A DNA stretch of 63,662 nucleotides from Armatimonadota bacterium (GTDB taxonomy: Bacteria; Armatimonadota; JAAZEB01): the NCBI GenBank assembly GCA_012512265.1, contig JAAZEM010000065.1, positions 1 through 63,662 of the forward strand, written 5' to 3'. A program made the position numbers and the translations under genes. Within the stretch, counting starts at the first letter, position 1; each line of letters begins with the position of its first letter. The notes under the pieces were generated by a model. The model was not told the origin of the DNA. It worked only from the letters and a program-made list of their open reading frames with translations, and made no database searches. Below are positions 8,130-15,484 of this stretch, piece after piece.

Positions 8130-10322
8130 CTACCCTCGCGCCCACCCCACCGCTACCAGGCCCCCCGCATCCTCTTCGAGCAGGCAGACTTCTGGATCGA
8201 TCTCGGCGGGGCACACGGCCGGCAAGTGGATGACAAATGCGGTCAGGCCCTCTTCGGTCGTCCCTGCGCGGATTTCGCCGTGGTGCTCCGTCACAATCCG
8301 CTTGCAGATGGAAAGCCCCAGGCCGGTCCCCTCACTTCGGGTTGAGAAGAAGGGTTCGAAGAGTCTCGCCAGATGGGCCTCCGGGATGCGCGGGCCCGTG
8401 TTGGCAAAGACGATCTCGATTCGCTCCTCGGCTGGCAGGAGATAGGGAGCGGCCGTGCGCCCCTGCAACAGCCGCGTGGTGATGCGCAGAATGCCACCCC
8501 CAGGCATCGCCTGAATTGCATTCAACGCGATATTGAGGACTACCTGCCGCATTTGCGAGGCGTCGGCCATCGCCCGTGGCAGGGACTGATCGAACTCTGT
8601 CTCCACCTGAACCGAGCAGCGTGCCGCTTCGTAGGAAAGGAGCTGGAGCGTCTCCCGGATCAGCTCGTTCAGATCGACGGGCTCGAGCCGCGGCGGCTGG
8701 GGGCGCGCATAATGAAGCAGTTGCCCGATCAACCGGTCGATCCGATCCACTTCCCTCACAACGACCTGGGAGAACTGCTCGCGGAACTCGACATCGTCGT
8801 GCTTCTCCGGCAGGAGCTCCGCGAACGTTCTGACTGCGACCAACGGGTTCTTGACCTCGTGCGCAATCCCGGCGGCCAATCCACCGAGGGTCGCCAGCCG
8901 GTCGGCTTGCATCGCGTCCTCATGAAGCTGCGCGTTCACAACAGCGCTTGCAGCCTCCGCCCCCAAGGTGGAGAGGAGGTCGATATCCTGGGAGGTGAAG
9001 ACATCACCCGAGATCTTGGGGCCAACGAGGAGAATCGCCCACAGCACGTTTCCAGAGAGGAGCGGCACCGCCACATCCGCGCCAAAGTGCTCCATGTCCC
9101 TCTCAATCGCCCGGCCCCTCTCCCCGGGCAGGCGCACGGCAAGCTCCTCACGCACGACCGGCTCCTGGACTTCCTCCAGGATAATCGCAAGGGGGCTGAT
9201 TCGGGCGAGCCCCCCTGGATTAGGCGCTTCCTCTTCCTCTACCTGCTCTGCCCAGCCACTGTGCGCACCCACCAACCGGAAGCCCCCGGCGGCGCGGTCG
9301 TGCAGGAGCAGCAGCCCGCGCTCCACACGAAGAGTCGCGCAGACGGTGCGCAGCAGGTAATCGATCGCGGCGTTCAGATCCAGCGTTGCGGTCAAGGCAC
9401 GGCTGGCATCACGCACCGTACTCTGATAGTCGTAGGTGGGCCGGTGGAAGTAGCGCAACACCGCGCTCTGAACTCGATTGCGTAGTGGCTGGAAGAGCAA
9501 CGCCGTTGCCAGCATAGCGATGCTGGTCTTGGCGGTGCCCGTTCCCACCAGAAGGACGTTCATCAGCCAGAGGAGGCCGAAGAAGAGCAACGCCGCGATC
9601 AGGAGCGCCAGCACGTTGGCAACGCCGCGCCCAACCACCAGCCGGATCCCCATCAGCCGGTGATGCACCACGGCATGGGCCACCATGGCGGTGAAGATGA
9701 GCGTGGAACAGGGCCCTACCCACACCATCGAGTGAATACCGAGGAGCGGGGCGACCATGTTCGATGGCAGCGGGCTCAGCCCGGCCAGGGCCAGTCCGGT
9801 CAGAAGATAGTCGATCTGCACCCGGCGCTTGCCGCGCGAGTGCTTCCGGCGGTAGAGGCTCTCGCCGAGGATCCAGCAGAGGAAGAGGCCGATGCACCCG
9901 AAGTAGGCCGGCAGCAGCGGCCCGTAAACGGCGCGCAACTGCCTCTTCTGCACCTCGGCTTCCTTGATCAGGTCGGGCGTGAAGATGGCGACCGCCGCGA
10001 TCGTGCCACTGACCACCCACACCAGCACGCGGAGAGAGAGCGGTGTTCGGGTATCTCCCTCGGGGTAGACGAGCACGAGCGAGAGAAACCCTGCCCAAAG
10101 GAAGAGCGCCACGGCATGGGCCAACCGCCCCACCACCACGGGATCCGTCCCCAGCTCCGGGAGGTAGATCGCGGCGCCCAGGAGTGCCCAGACGGCAAAC
10201 AGCACCTCCATCACGAGGAAGGCACGGTTCACCGCGTTCTTCGGGTTGCGCCCGAAGACGAAGCACCCGACGGTGAGGTGCGCCGTGCCCGCCAGGAGCA
10301 GGAGAAGAGTGGGGTAGTCCAT
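8130..10322 (-). CDS. Membrane histidine kinase, 7TM-type N-terminus with GAF
   Basis: 730 residues. About 255 N-terminal residues form seven or eight hydrophobic helices, like 7TM-sensor kinases and PrsK-type kinases. A GAF domain follows (about 310-470), then HisKA with H488 in GIAHEVKNPL, N box LNIALNAIQA, a G1 box that reads ANTGPRIPE (Asn where Asp is commoner) and G2 box GTGLGL. Some active kinases carry the same G1 variant, so loss of activity is not implied. The gene starts 4 nt after the beta-ketoacyl synthase stop, which ties the kinase to that enzyme. This suggests, but does not prove, that it senses a membrane or lipid-related signal. Confidence 0.87.
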   Translation of the reverse strand: MDYPTLLLLLAGTAHLTVGCFVFGRNPKNAVNRAFLVMEVLFAVWALLGAAIYLPELGTDPVVVGRLAHAVALFLWAGFLSLVLVYPEGDTRTPLSLRVLVWVVSGTIAAVAIFTPDLIKEAEVQKRQLRAVYGPLLPAYFGCIGLFLCWILGESLYRRKHSRGKRRVQIDYLLTGLALAGLSPLPSNMVAPLLGIHSMVWVGPCSTLIFTAMVAHAVVHHRLMGIRLVVGRGVANVLALLIAALLFFGLLWLMNVLLVGTGTAKTSIAMLATALLFQPLRNRVQSAVLRYFHRPTYDYQSTVRDASRALTATLDLNAAIDYLLRTVCATLRVERGLLLLHDRAAGGFRLVGAHSGWAEQVEEEEAPNPGGLARISPLAIILEEVQEPVVREELAVRLPGERGRAIERDMEHFGADVAVPLLSGNVLWAILLVGPKISGDVFTSQDIDLLSTLGAEAASAVVNAQLHEDAMQADRLATLGGLAAGIAHEVKNPLVAVRTFAELLPEKHDDVEFREQFSQVVVREVDRIDRLIGQLLHYARPQPPRLEPVDLNELIRETLQLLSYEAARCSVQVETEFDQSLPRAMADASQMRQVVLNIALNAIQAMPGGGILRITTRLLQGRTAAPYLLPAEERIEIVFANTGPRIPEAHLARLFEPFFSTRSEGTGLGLSICKRIVTEHHGEIRAGTTEEGLTAFVIHLPAVCPAEIDPEVCLLEEDAGGLVAVGWARG

Positions 10323-10326
10323 GGGG

Positions 10327-11589
10327 TCACCCCCGCCTGTAGTCGCGGTAGCGAGCTACCACGAGCGAATGGTTTGCGCCCCCGAAACCATGCGAATTCA
10401 CCAGCGCCACATTCACCCGACACACCCGGGGCTGGTTGGGAACGTAATCGAGGTCGCATTCGGGGTCAGGGACCTGGTAGTTGGTTGTAGGCGGCACCTT
10501 CTGGTGCTCCAGGGCCAACGCCGCGGTGATCACTTGCAGGGGCCCTGCCGAAGCCAGCGGATTGCCGATCATCGACTTGATAGAGCTAACCGCCAGGCTA
10601 TAAGCGTGCGCCCCGAACACCGCCTTGATAGCGCGCGTCTCCTGCGTATCGCAGCCGTCGGAGGGCCCGTGGGCGCAGATATAATCGACCTCATTCGGGC
10701 GCAGCCGGCCATCCGCGAGGGCAAGGCGCATACTGCGCTCCAGAAAGGTGTCGTTGTCCGCAAATCCCACCATGCCGTGGGCCTCGGCGTTGGAGCCGTA
10801 GCCCACAATCTCGCCATAGATCCGGGCACCGCGACGAAGCGCGTGGTTCAGTTCCTCCAGGACGAGGACTCCCGCGCCCTCGGCGAGAACGCCCCCGCGG
10901 CGTGTGGCATCAAACGGCCGAGAAATCTCGCCGGGATCCTCGCCATCCTTCTGGGATGGAAGTACCCGGGTGGCGCACATCGCGGCCAAGACATAGGGCG
11001 TCACCGCGCCATCGGCCCCGCCCGACAGCATCACATCGGCTCGTCCGGAGCGGATCTCCTCGCGGGCCGCCCCAATCGCCGCAGTGCCAGATGCACACCC
11101 GGCGGAGATCGTGCTGGTGGGGCCCTCACACCGGCAGGCGATGGAGATCTCCGCCGCGGCCGCGTGCGGGAAGGCATTGCCCGTGAGCGCCGGGCTTGCC
11201 TTTCGTGCGCCCCCTTTCAGGAACTGCTCGAAGCCACGCTCCAGAATGTCCACGGCATTCTGGCTGACTCCCAGGCAGACACCCCGGCGCGCGGCCTCGG
11301 TCGCGTCCTGCTCATTCAGGCCCGCGTCGCGCATCGCCAGGAGGGCGCCGACGACAGCCAGCTGGGCGAACCGCCCCATGTGACGCGAGCGGCGCGGCTC
11401 GATAAACTCATCCAGATTAAGGTCTTCAACCAGGCCGGCGACGCGGCAAGCATATGCCGAGGCATCAAACCTCGTGATCTGCCGTATCCCGGAGCGTCCC
11501 GTCATCAGGGCTTCCCAGAACGCCTCTTTGCCGGTCCCGTTAGGCGCCACGGGGCCCACGCCGGTGATCACGACTCTGCGCTTGCTCAT
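10327..11589 (-). CDS. FabF-like beta-ketoacyl-ACP synthase, atypical active site
   Basis: A 420-residue thiolase-fold condensing enzyme of the FabF/KAS II type. The start at ATG 11589 is preceded by AAGGTGG and gives MSKRRVVITGVG, as in FabF. The nucleophile is C165 in TISAGCASGT. The first histidine is H307 in YICAHGPSDG (usually AHGTST). The second catalytic histidine, normally in KSMTGH, is replaced by N343 in SSIKSMIGN; the lysine K338 is kept. The C-terminal NSHGFGGANHSL is conserved. No acyl carrier protein, ketoreductase or dehydratase lies nearby, so it is not in a fatty acid operon. It heads a two-component operon instead. Substrate unknown; activity may be altered. Confidence 0.85.
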   Translation of the reverse strand: MSKRRVVITGVGPVAPNGTGKEAFWEALMTGRSGIRQITRFDASAYACRVAGLVEDLNLDEFIEPRRSRHMGRFAQLAVVGALLAMRDAGLNEQDATEAARRGVCLGVSQNAVDILERGFEQFLKGGARKASPALTGNAFPHAAAAEISIACRCEGPTSTISAGCASGTAAIGAAREEIRSGRADVMLSGGADGAVTPYVLAAMCATRVLPSQKDGEDPGEISRPFDATRRGGVLAEGAGVLVLEELNHALRRGARIYGEIVGYGSNAEAHGMVGFADNDTFLERSMRLALADGRLRPNEVDYICAHGPSDGCDTQETRAIKAVFGAHAYSLAVSSIKSMIGNPLASAGPLQVITAALALEHQKVPPTTNYQVPDPECDLDYVPNQPRVCRVNVALVNSHGFGGANHSLVVARYRDYRRG

Positions 11590-11849
11590 CTGCCCACCTT
11601 TTTCGCCCGCTTCCCCTTTTACGTCAGCCGGCCGGCCGTTTGAATCCGCACACCCTCCCGCTCGGTGCCTCCAATGCGGAGGCTCAACTGAGGCCGGCCG
11701 ACAAGCTCCCGTGCGCGTGAGAATTGCCCGGGGCCGAAAGGGAGCCACCCGCCGTGACTGCCCACGAGGCGGCTGACCTCACACCTAATCGGCCAGTGCA
11801 GCACGCACCCCCCTAGCCACGGCACTCCGAGCACGAGGGTTCTGGCCCA

Positions 11850-12749
11850 TCAGCGATGCATTCGCGTTGATACGAGGTATGCAAGGAACGCGAGCAGCCC
11901 ATACCAGCCGGTGAAGAAGATCGCGAAGAAGATGAGGCCGGTCCAGAGCAGTGTCACGGGCATCGACATGCCGAGAGAGCGAGCGTCTCGGTATACGAAG
12001 AGAGTGATGAGCGCGCCTATCACCCATCCGAGCACGCTGCCCAGGCCCGCCATCAGGCGTGGCATCAGGCCCATCAGGAGCATCGCCACGCCGATGAGAA
12101 TCGCGGCGCGCGCCCATTCCGGCAGATGCACTCCGCTGGCCCGCGGGAGAGACGGCTTGATCACCGGTGCGCGTCGCAGGGGGCGGCGCGGGGGAGATGG
12201 CTCCTCGAGGCCGCGCAGGAGCGGAGCCAGGGCGCGATCCTGCTCATCGCGCAGCTCGCGCAGCCGACGCTCCAGTTCCGAGTTGTCCGGATCGCAGCGC
12301 AGTGCGGCCGTCATCTCGTGCAGCGCCCCTCCCAAGCTTCCTTGCCGGTGCAACACCTCCGCCAACAGTGCATGCGCCTCGGCACTCTGCGGATCGAGCG
12401 AAACCGCCTGCTCACACCGCGTGCGCGCCTCAGCGAGTCGCCCCGCGGCAAGCGCCTTGCGCGCTTCCGCCACGCCCTGCGCAGCTCGCTCTCGATCTTC
12501 CTGCTTCACGGAACCCCTGGATGCTTCCTCGTCCAAACGAGAGCCACAGAAGACGCAATGGGCATGGAGGCTCGAATTCACGCGGTCGCAGCGCGGACAG
12601 GGAATCACCGGTCCGTCACTATCTACCTTGGCCTTCATGCCCTCCGAAGGGCTCTCGGACCAAAGGCGCGACTGCAGAGGCGCACCGCATCGCGCGCAGT
12701 AGCGCGCCCCCGGAACTTGGGTGCTGCTGTTGCACGATACACAGTACAT
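11850..12749 (-). CDS. Zinc-ribbon / TPR membrane protein, function unknown
   Basis: 299 residues. Two zinc ribbons lie at the N-terminus: CVSC...CARC (about 3-22) and CPRC...CVFC (about 51-71). Two to three TPR-like repeats follow (about 88-165; e.g. EARTRCEQAVSLDPQSAEAH). A basic, proline-rich linker leads to three or four hydrophobic helices (about 212-295). It should sit in the inner membrane with ribbons and TPRs in the cytoplasm, a common layout in uncharacterised assembly or scaffold proteins. The ATG at 12749 has no ribosome site of its own; it lies 1 nt after the stop of a 21-codon upstream ORF, which suggests translational coupling. The promoter is 78 bp upstream. Confidence 0.8.
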   Translation of the reverse strand: MYCVSCNSSTQVPGARYCARCGAPLQSRLWSESPSEGMKAKVDSDGPVIPCPRCDRVNSSLHAHCVFCGSRLDEEASRGSVKQEDRERAAQGVAEARKALAAGRLAEARTRCEQAVSLDPQSAEAHALLAEVLHRQGSLGGALHEMTAALRCDPDNSELERRLRELRDEQDRALAPLLRGLEEPSPPRRPLRRAPVIKPSLPRASGVHLPEWARAAILIGVAMLLMGLMPRLMAGLGSVLGWVIGALITLFVYRDARSLGMSMPVTLLWTGLIFFAIFFTGWYGLLAFLAYLVSTRMHR

Positions 12750-12750
12750 G

Positions 12751-12816
12751 CTAGATGGTTTCGTCGCAACGGCCCAGGTTTCCTCGGTTCATTCCCCGCG
12801 TTCCATTGCTCGCCAT
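12751..12816 (-). CDS. Putative 21-codon upstream ORF (leader peptide)
   Basis: ATG at 12816 opens a 21-codon frame (begins MASNGTRG, ends CDETI) that stops at 12751-12753, a single base before the ATG of the zinc-ribbon/TPR gene. The promoter -10 box ends at 12827, so this ATG lies only about 4 nt after the predicted transcript start, making it almost leaderless. Its likely use is to bring ribosomes to the downstream gene, which has no ribosome site. The peptide has no recognisable motif. Calling it translated is inference. Confidence 0.4.
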   Translation of the reverse strand: MASNGTRGMNRGNLGRCDETI

Positions 12817-12826
12817 CGCGCAACCC

Positions 12827-12855
12827 AGTATAGCATGCAGGCTTATACATGTCAA
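12827..12855 (-). promoter_or_regulatory. Strong promoter for the zinc-ribbon/TPR gene
   Basis: On the minus strand, TTGACA (12855-12850), a 17-bp spacer and TATACT (12832-12827) match the sigma-70 consensus nearly perfectly. The predicted start is near 12820. Confidence 0.8.
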
Positions 12856-13015
12856 CCGTGAGCATGGCACCAGCTCCAGGGCAGAACGCCTTGGTCTGAC
12901 GCGCTCCTGGCCAACCCGGATGCTCTGCAGGCGCTGCCTGGAAGGGGTCCATCCAAGAGGCGTCGAAGGGAGAGAAGACGATCTGGCTGCCGCGTGATGC
13001 GCAAAGGATAAATCG

Positions 13016-13507
13016 ATGCTGAGCATACGCCCATTCCGACCTGAAGACGCCCCTCGCATCCGTGAGATCACGGTCGCTTGCTTCGACGGTGTCTCTATCG
13101 ACCAGAACATCGAGCGGCTGCTTGGGGTGGTGGCCGATCTTCCCTGGCAGGCGCGAAAGGCAGCGCAAGTGGAGGAGGACTGCCGGGTTCACCCCGAGGG
13201 CGTTTTCGTCGCGGTGGTGGCCAACGACGTGGCGGGTTATGTCACCACCCGGGTCAACCCGAGCACGCGCACAGGGTGGATTCCCCACCTCGCCGTCGAT
13301 CCGCGCTTTCGTGGACGAGGGATCGCGCGCGCCCTCCTGGCGCATGCTCAGGACTACCTGCGCGAGCGCGGCATGGTCACCGCGAAGATAGAGACGCTCG
13401 AACAAAATGCGACTGCCGCGAGCCTCTTCCCCAAGCTGGGGTTTCGGGAGGTTGCCCGGCAGATTCACTACATCAAACCTCTCGGGCCGGAGATGGAGAA
13501 GGAGTGA
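13016..13507 (+). CDS. GNAT-family N-acetyltransferase
   Basis: A 163-residue protein with the GNAT fold. It starts LSIRPFRPEDAPRIREIT, has the acetyl-CoA loop in HLAVDPRFRGRGIARALL (motif A, R/Q-x-x-G-x-G/A form) and the motif B region TLEQNATAASLFPKLGF near the C-terminus, as in RimI-like acetyltransferases. The length is usual for the family. The AAAGGA ribosome site lies 7 nt before the ATG. It is the first gene of a short run with a methyltransferase and a hydrolase, divergent from the zinc-ribbon/TPR gene. The substrate (protein N-terminus, amine or other) cannot be told from sequence. Confidence 0.87.
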   Translation: MLSIRPFRPEDAPRIREITVACFDGVSIDQNIERLLGVVADLPWQARKAAQVEEDCRVHPEGVFVAVVANDVAGYVTTRVNPSTRTGWIPHLAVDPRFRGRGIARALLAHAQDYLRERGMVTAKIETLEQNATAASLFPKLGFREVARQIHYIKPLGPEMEKE

Positions 13508-13544
13508 GCAGATCCCGAGAGGGCTGGAGGATGGATCCACTACA

Positions 13545-14363
13545 ATGATGTCTCCGCAATTGCCACAAGGGTTCGCCGCGGTCGATGGAGGAGAAGATCC
13601 GCACGCTTTTGTCAGCTACGTGGATGCCGTCAGTGCTCTCTCCTCAGCGCAAGCGTATAAACAGCTCACTCTCCTCATGCTGAGGGTGGGCGAAGGCGCT
13701 CGCGTCCTCGACGTCGGCTGCGGCACCGGGGACGCCGCCCGCGCCCTGGCCCAGGTAGTGGGCCCGCGCGGCTGGGTGGTCGGGATCGATAACAGCCGCA
13801 CCATGATCGAGGAAGCTACCCGCCGCCAGAACGGCCTTGGGTTGCCGGTCGAGTTCTATGTCGGCGACGCCTACCAGATCGCTTTCCCGGATGAGGTTTT
13901 CGATGCCTGCCGGGCGGACCGCGTCTTCCAGCACCTGCGCGAGCCAAAGAAGGCGCTCTCCGAGATGATCCGCGTGACTCGCAGCGGTGGCCGAATTGTC
14001 GTCAGCGATCCCGACTGGGGCACGTTCATAGTCAACAGCCCCGACCGCGACCTCACGCGCCGGATTGTCGGCTTTGCCTGCGATGCAACCACGGATGGCT
14101 GGATGGGCCGGCAACTTCCGGGCCTATTCCGGGAAGTGGGCCTTCAGGATGTTCAGGTCCGCACCTCCCTCGTGGTGATCGAGGAGTACGACACGGCGAA
14201 GGAGGTGTTGGGGATCGAGTGGCTCGCGCACGGGGCCGCGCAAGCCGGCGTGATTACGTCCGGGGAGGCAGAGCGCTGGCTTCGGGGGCTTCAGGAGGAT
14301 CACGCCGCCGGCCGGTTCACTTGCGGCCTCGGGGGCTTCATCACGTCTGGAGTCAAGCCCTAG
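13545..14363 (+). CDS. Class I SAM-dependent methyltransferase (UbiE/ArsM type)
   Basis: About 272 residues. SAM motif I is VLDVGCGTGDAA (about residue 50), followed by the acidic residue in VVGIDNSR and motif IV-like region VFDACRADRVFQHL with a post-I pattern of Methyltransf_11/25 proteins. The C-terminal third resembles those of demethylmenaquinone or phytoene-type methyltransferases, but the specificity is open. Two adjacent ATG codons at 13545 and 13548 could start it; GGAGG at 13526-13530 is about 14 nt upstream of the first. The gene follows the GNAT gene by 37 bp and is probably co-transcribed with it and the hydrolase downstream. Confidence 0.85.
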   Translation: MMSPQLPQGFAAVDGGEDPHAFVSYVDAVSALSSAQAYKQLTLLMLRVGEGARVLDVGCGTGDAARALAQVVGPRGWVVGIDNSRTMIEEATRRQNGLGLPVEFYVGDAYQIAFPDEVFDACRADRVFQHLREPKKALSEMIRVTRSGGRIVVSDPDWGTFIVNSPDRDLTRRIVGFACDATTDGWMGRQLPGLFREVGLQDVQVRTSLVVIEEYDTAKEVLGIEWLAHGAAQAGVITSGEAERWLRGLQEDHAAGRFTCGLGGFITSGVKP

Positions 14364-14462
14364 GGCCAGGCCGCTCGTTCCGGCTACGGCGTGGTTCCGT
14401 TTGCGATTCCGGTGGGTAGATCGAAGAGTACGCGAGATCTACCTTATCGGAAGGAGAATGGG

Positions 14463-15125
14463 ATGGAAGCGACCGCGGTGCAGGCGAGCGGCCGGCAGGT
14501 TCAGGTATCGGGACGTGATGTCACCCTGGAGGGGTTCCTGGCGGTGCCGGAGAATGCCCAAGGCGTCGTCGTATTCGCCCACGGCAGCGGCAGCGGGCGG
14601 TTTAGCCCCAGGAACAACTACGTCGCGGGGGTCCTCCAGGAGGGGGGCCTGGCCACCCTTCTGATCGATCTCCTGGAAGAATCGGAAGCGGACGACCGCG
14701 ACAAGGTCTTTGACATTGACCTGTTGGCAGAGCGCCTGCGTCTGGCCACCGGTTGGCTGCATGGCGAGCCGTCTACGCGCCACCTTCGCGTGGGCTACTT
14801 CGGGGCGAGCACAGGCGCAGCCGCCGCTCTCCAGGCCGCCGCGCTCGAGGGCGCGGAGATCGGCGCCGTCGTCTCGCGTGGCGGCCGGCCCGACCTGGCG
14901 ATGCCCTACCTCCCGCGCGTTCAGGCGCCGGTGCTCCTGATCGTCGGCGGTAACGATCTTCCGGTGATCCCGCTGAACGAGCAGGCTTACGCGGCGCTTG
15001 AGACCACGAAGGAGCTGGTGATCATCCCCGGAGCCACGCATCTCTTCGAGGAGCCCGGCAAGCTGGAGGAGGTGGCCTGCCTCGCCCGCGACTGGTTCCA
15101 GCGCTACCTGGTGCCGATGGAGTAG
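14463..15125 (+). CDS. Dienelactone-hydrolase-like alpha/beta hydrolase
   Basis: A 220-residue alpha/beta hydrolase. The oxyanion region is VVVFAHGSGSGRFSPRNN. The nucleophile elbow is YFGASTGAAAA (Ser in GxSxG), the acid is the Asp in LIVGGNDLPV and the histidine is in IPGATHLFEEPG. The HGSGSGR...N opening is typical of a DLH-like subfamily often fused to or beside phosphoribosyltransferase domains; here it stands alone. The start at 14463 follows AAGGAGA by 5 nt. It is the last gene in its group; a 360-bp gap and the gyrA promoter follow. The natural ester substrate is unknown. Confidence 0.87.
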   Translation: MEATAVQASGRQVQVSGRDVTLEGFLAVPENAQGVVVFAHGSGSGRFSPRNNYVAGVLQEGGLATLLIDLLEESEADDRDKVFDIDLLAERLRLATGWLHGEPSTRHLRVGYFGASTGAAAALQAAALEGAEIGAVVSRGGRPDLAMPYLPRVQAPVLLIVGGNDLPVIPLNEQAYAALETTKELVIIPGATHLFEEPGKLEEVACLARDWFQRYLVPME

Positions 15126-15345
15126 GCCATCCCATCGCGACAAACGAGCCGGCCACGCGCCGGCGCGCTTCTGCGCGCAGGGAGCTCCTCCGGCCTTGCC
15201 CGGAACGATTTCGCGCCCGCAGCCCGGCTGACACGAGTGCCCGGCAACGGCGCTGCCTGCCCCCATCCCCTGCTCCGCTCTTGGTCGTTCCTATCTATAG
15301 GTATTCACGTGCGGTCACTCCTATTTGGATGAACGCCCGTTCTCC

Positions 15346-15374
15346 TTGACTGGGCGTGACAAATATGCTATACT
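15346..15374 (+). promoter_or_regulatory. gyrA promoter
   Basis: TTGACT at 15346-15351, 17-bp spacer, TATACT at 15369-15374. The predicted start is near 15381, giving a leader of about 100 nt with no obvious structure. The earlier part of the gap (15126-15345) shows no gene or clear signal. Confidence 0.8.
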
Positions 15375-15484
15375 GCAAATGTCAGTTTGCCACTATCACA
15401 CGTGGATTTTCCGGCCGTGGTTGGTACCATCGCCTTCGCAAGCGCCCACGCGCGTGGCAAACGAGCCACTTGTGAGGAGGTTGC

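Noticed and set aside
8130-10322. Calling the membrane kinase the PEP-CTERM/exosortase kinase PrsK
   Set aside because: The layout is similar, but no exosortase, PEP-CTERM protein or PrsR is nearby in the window.
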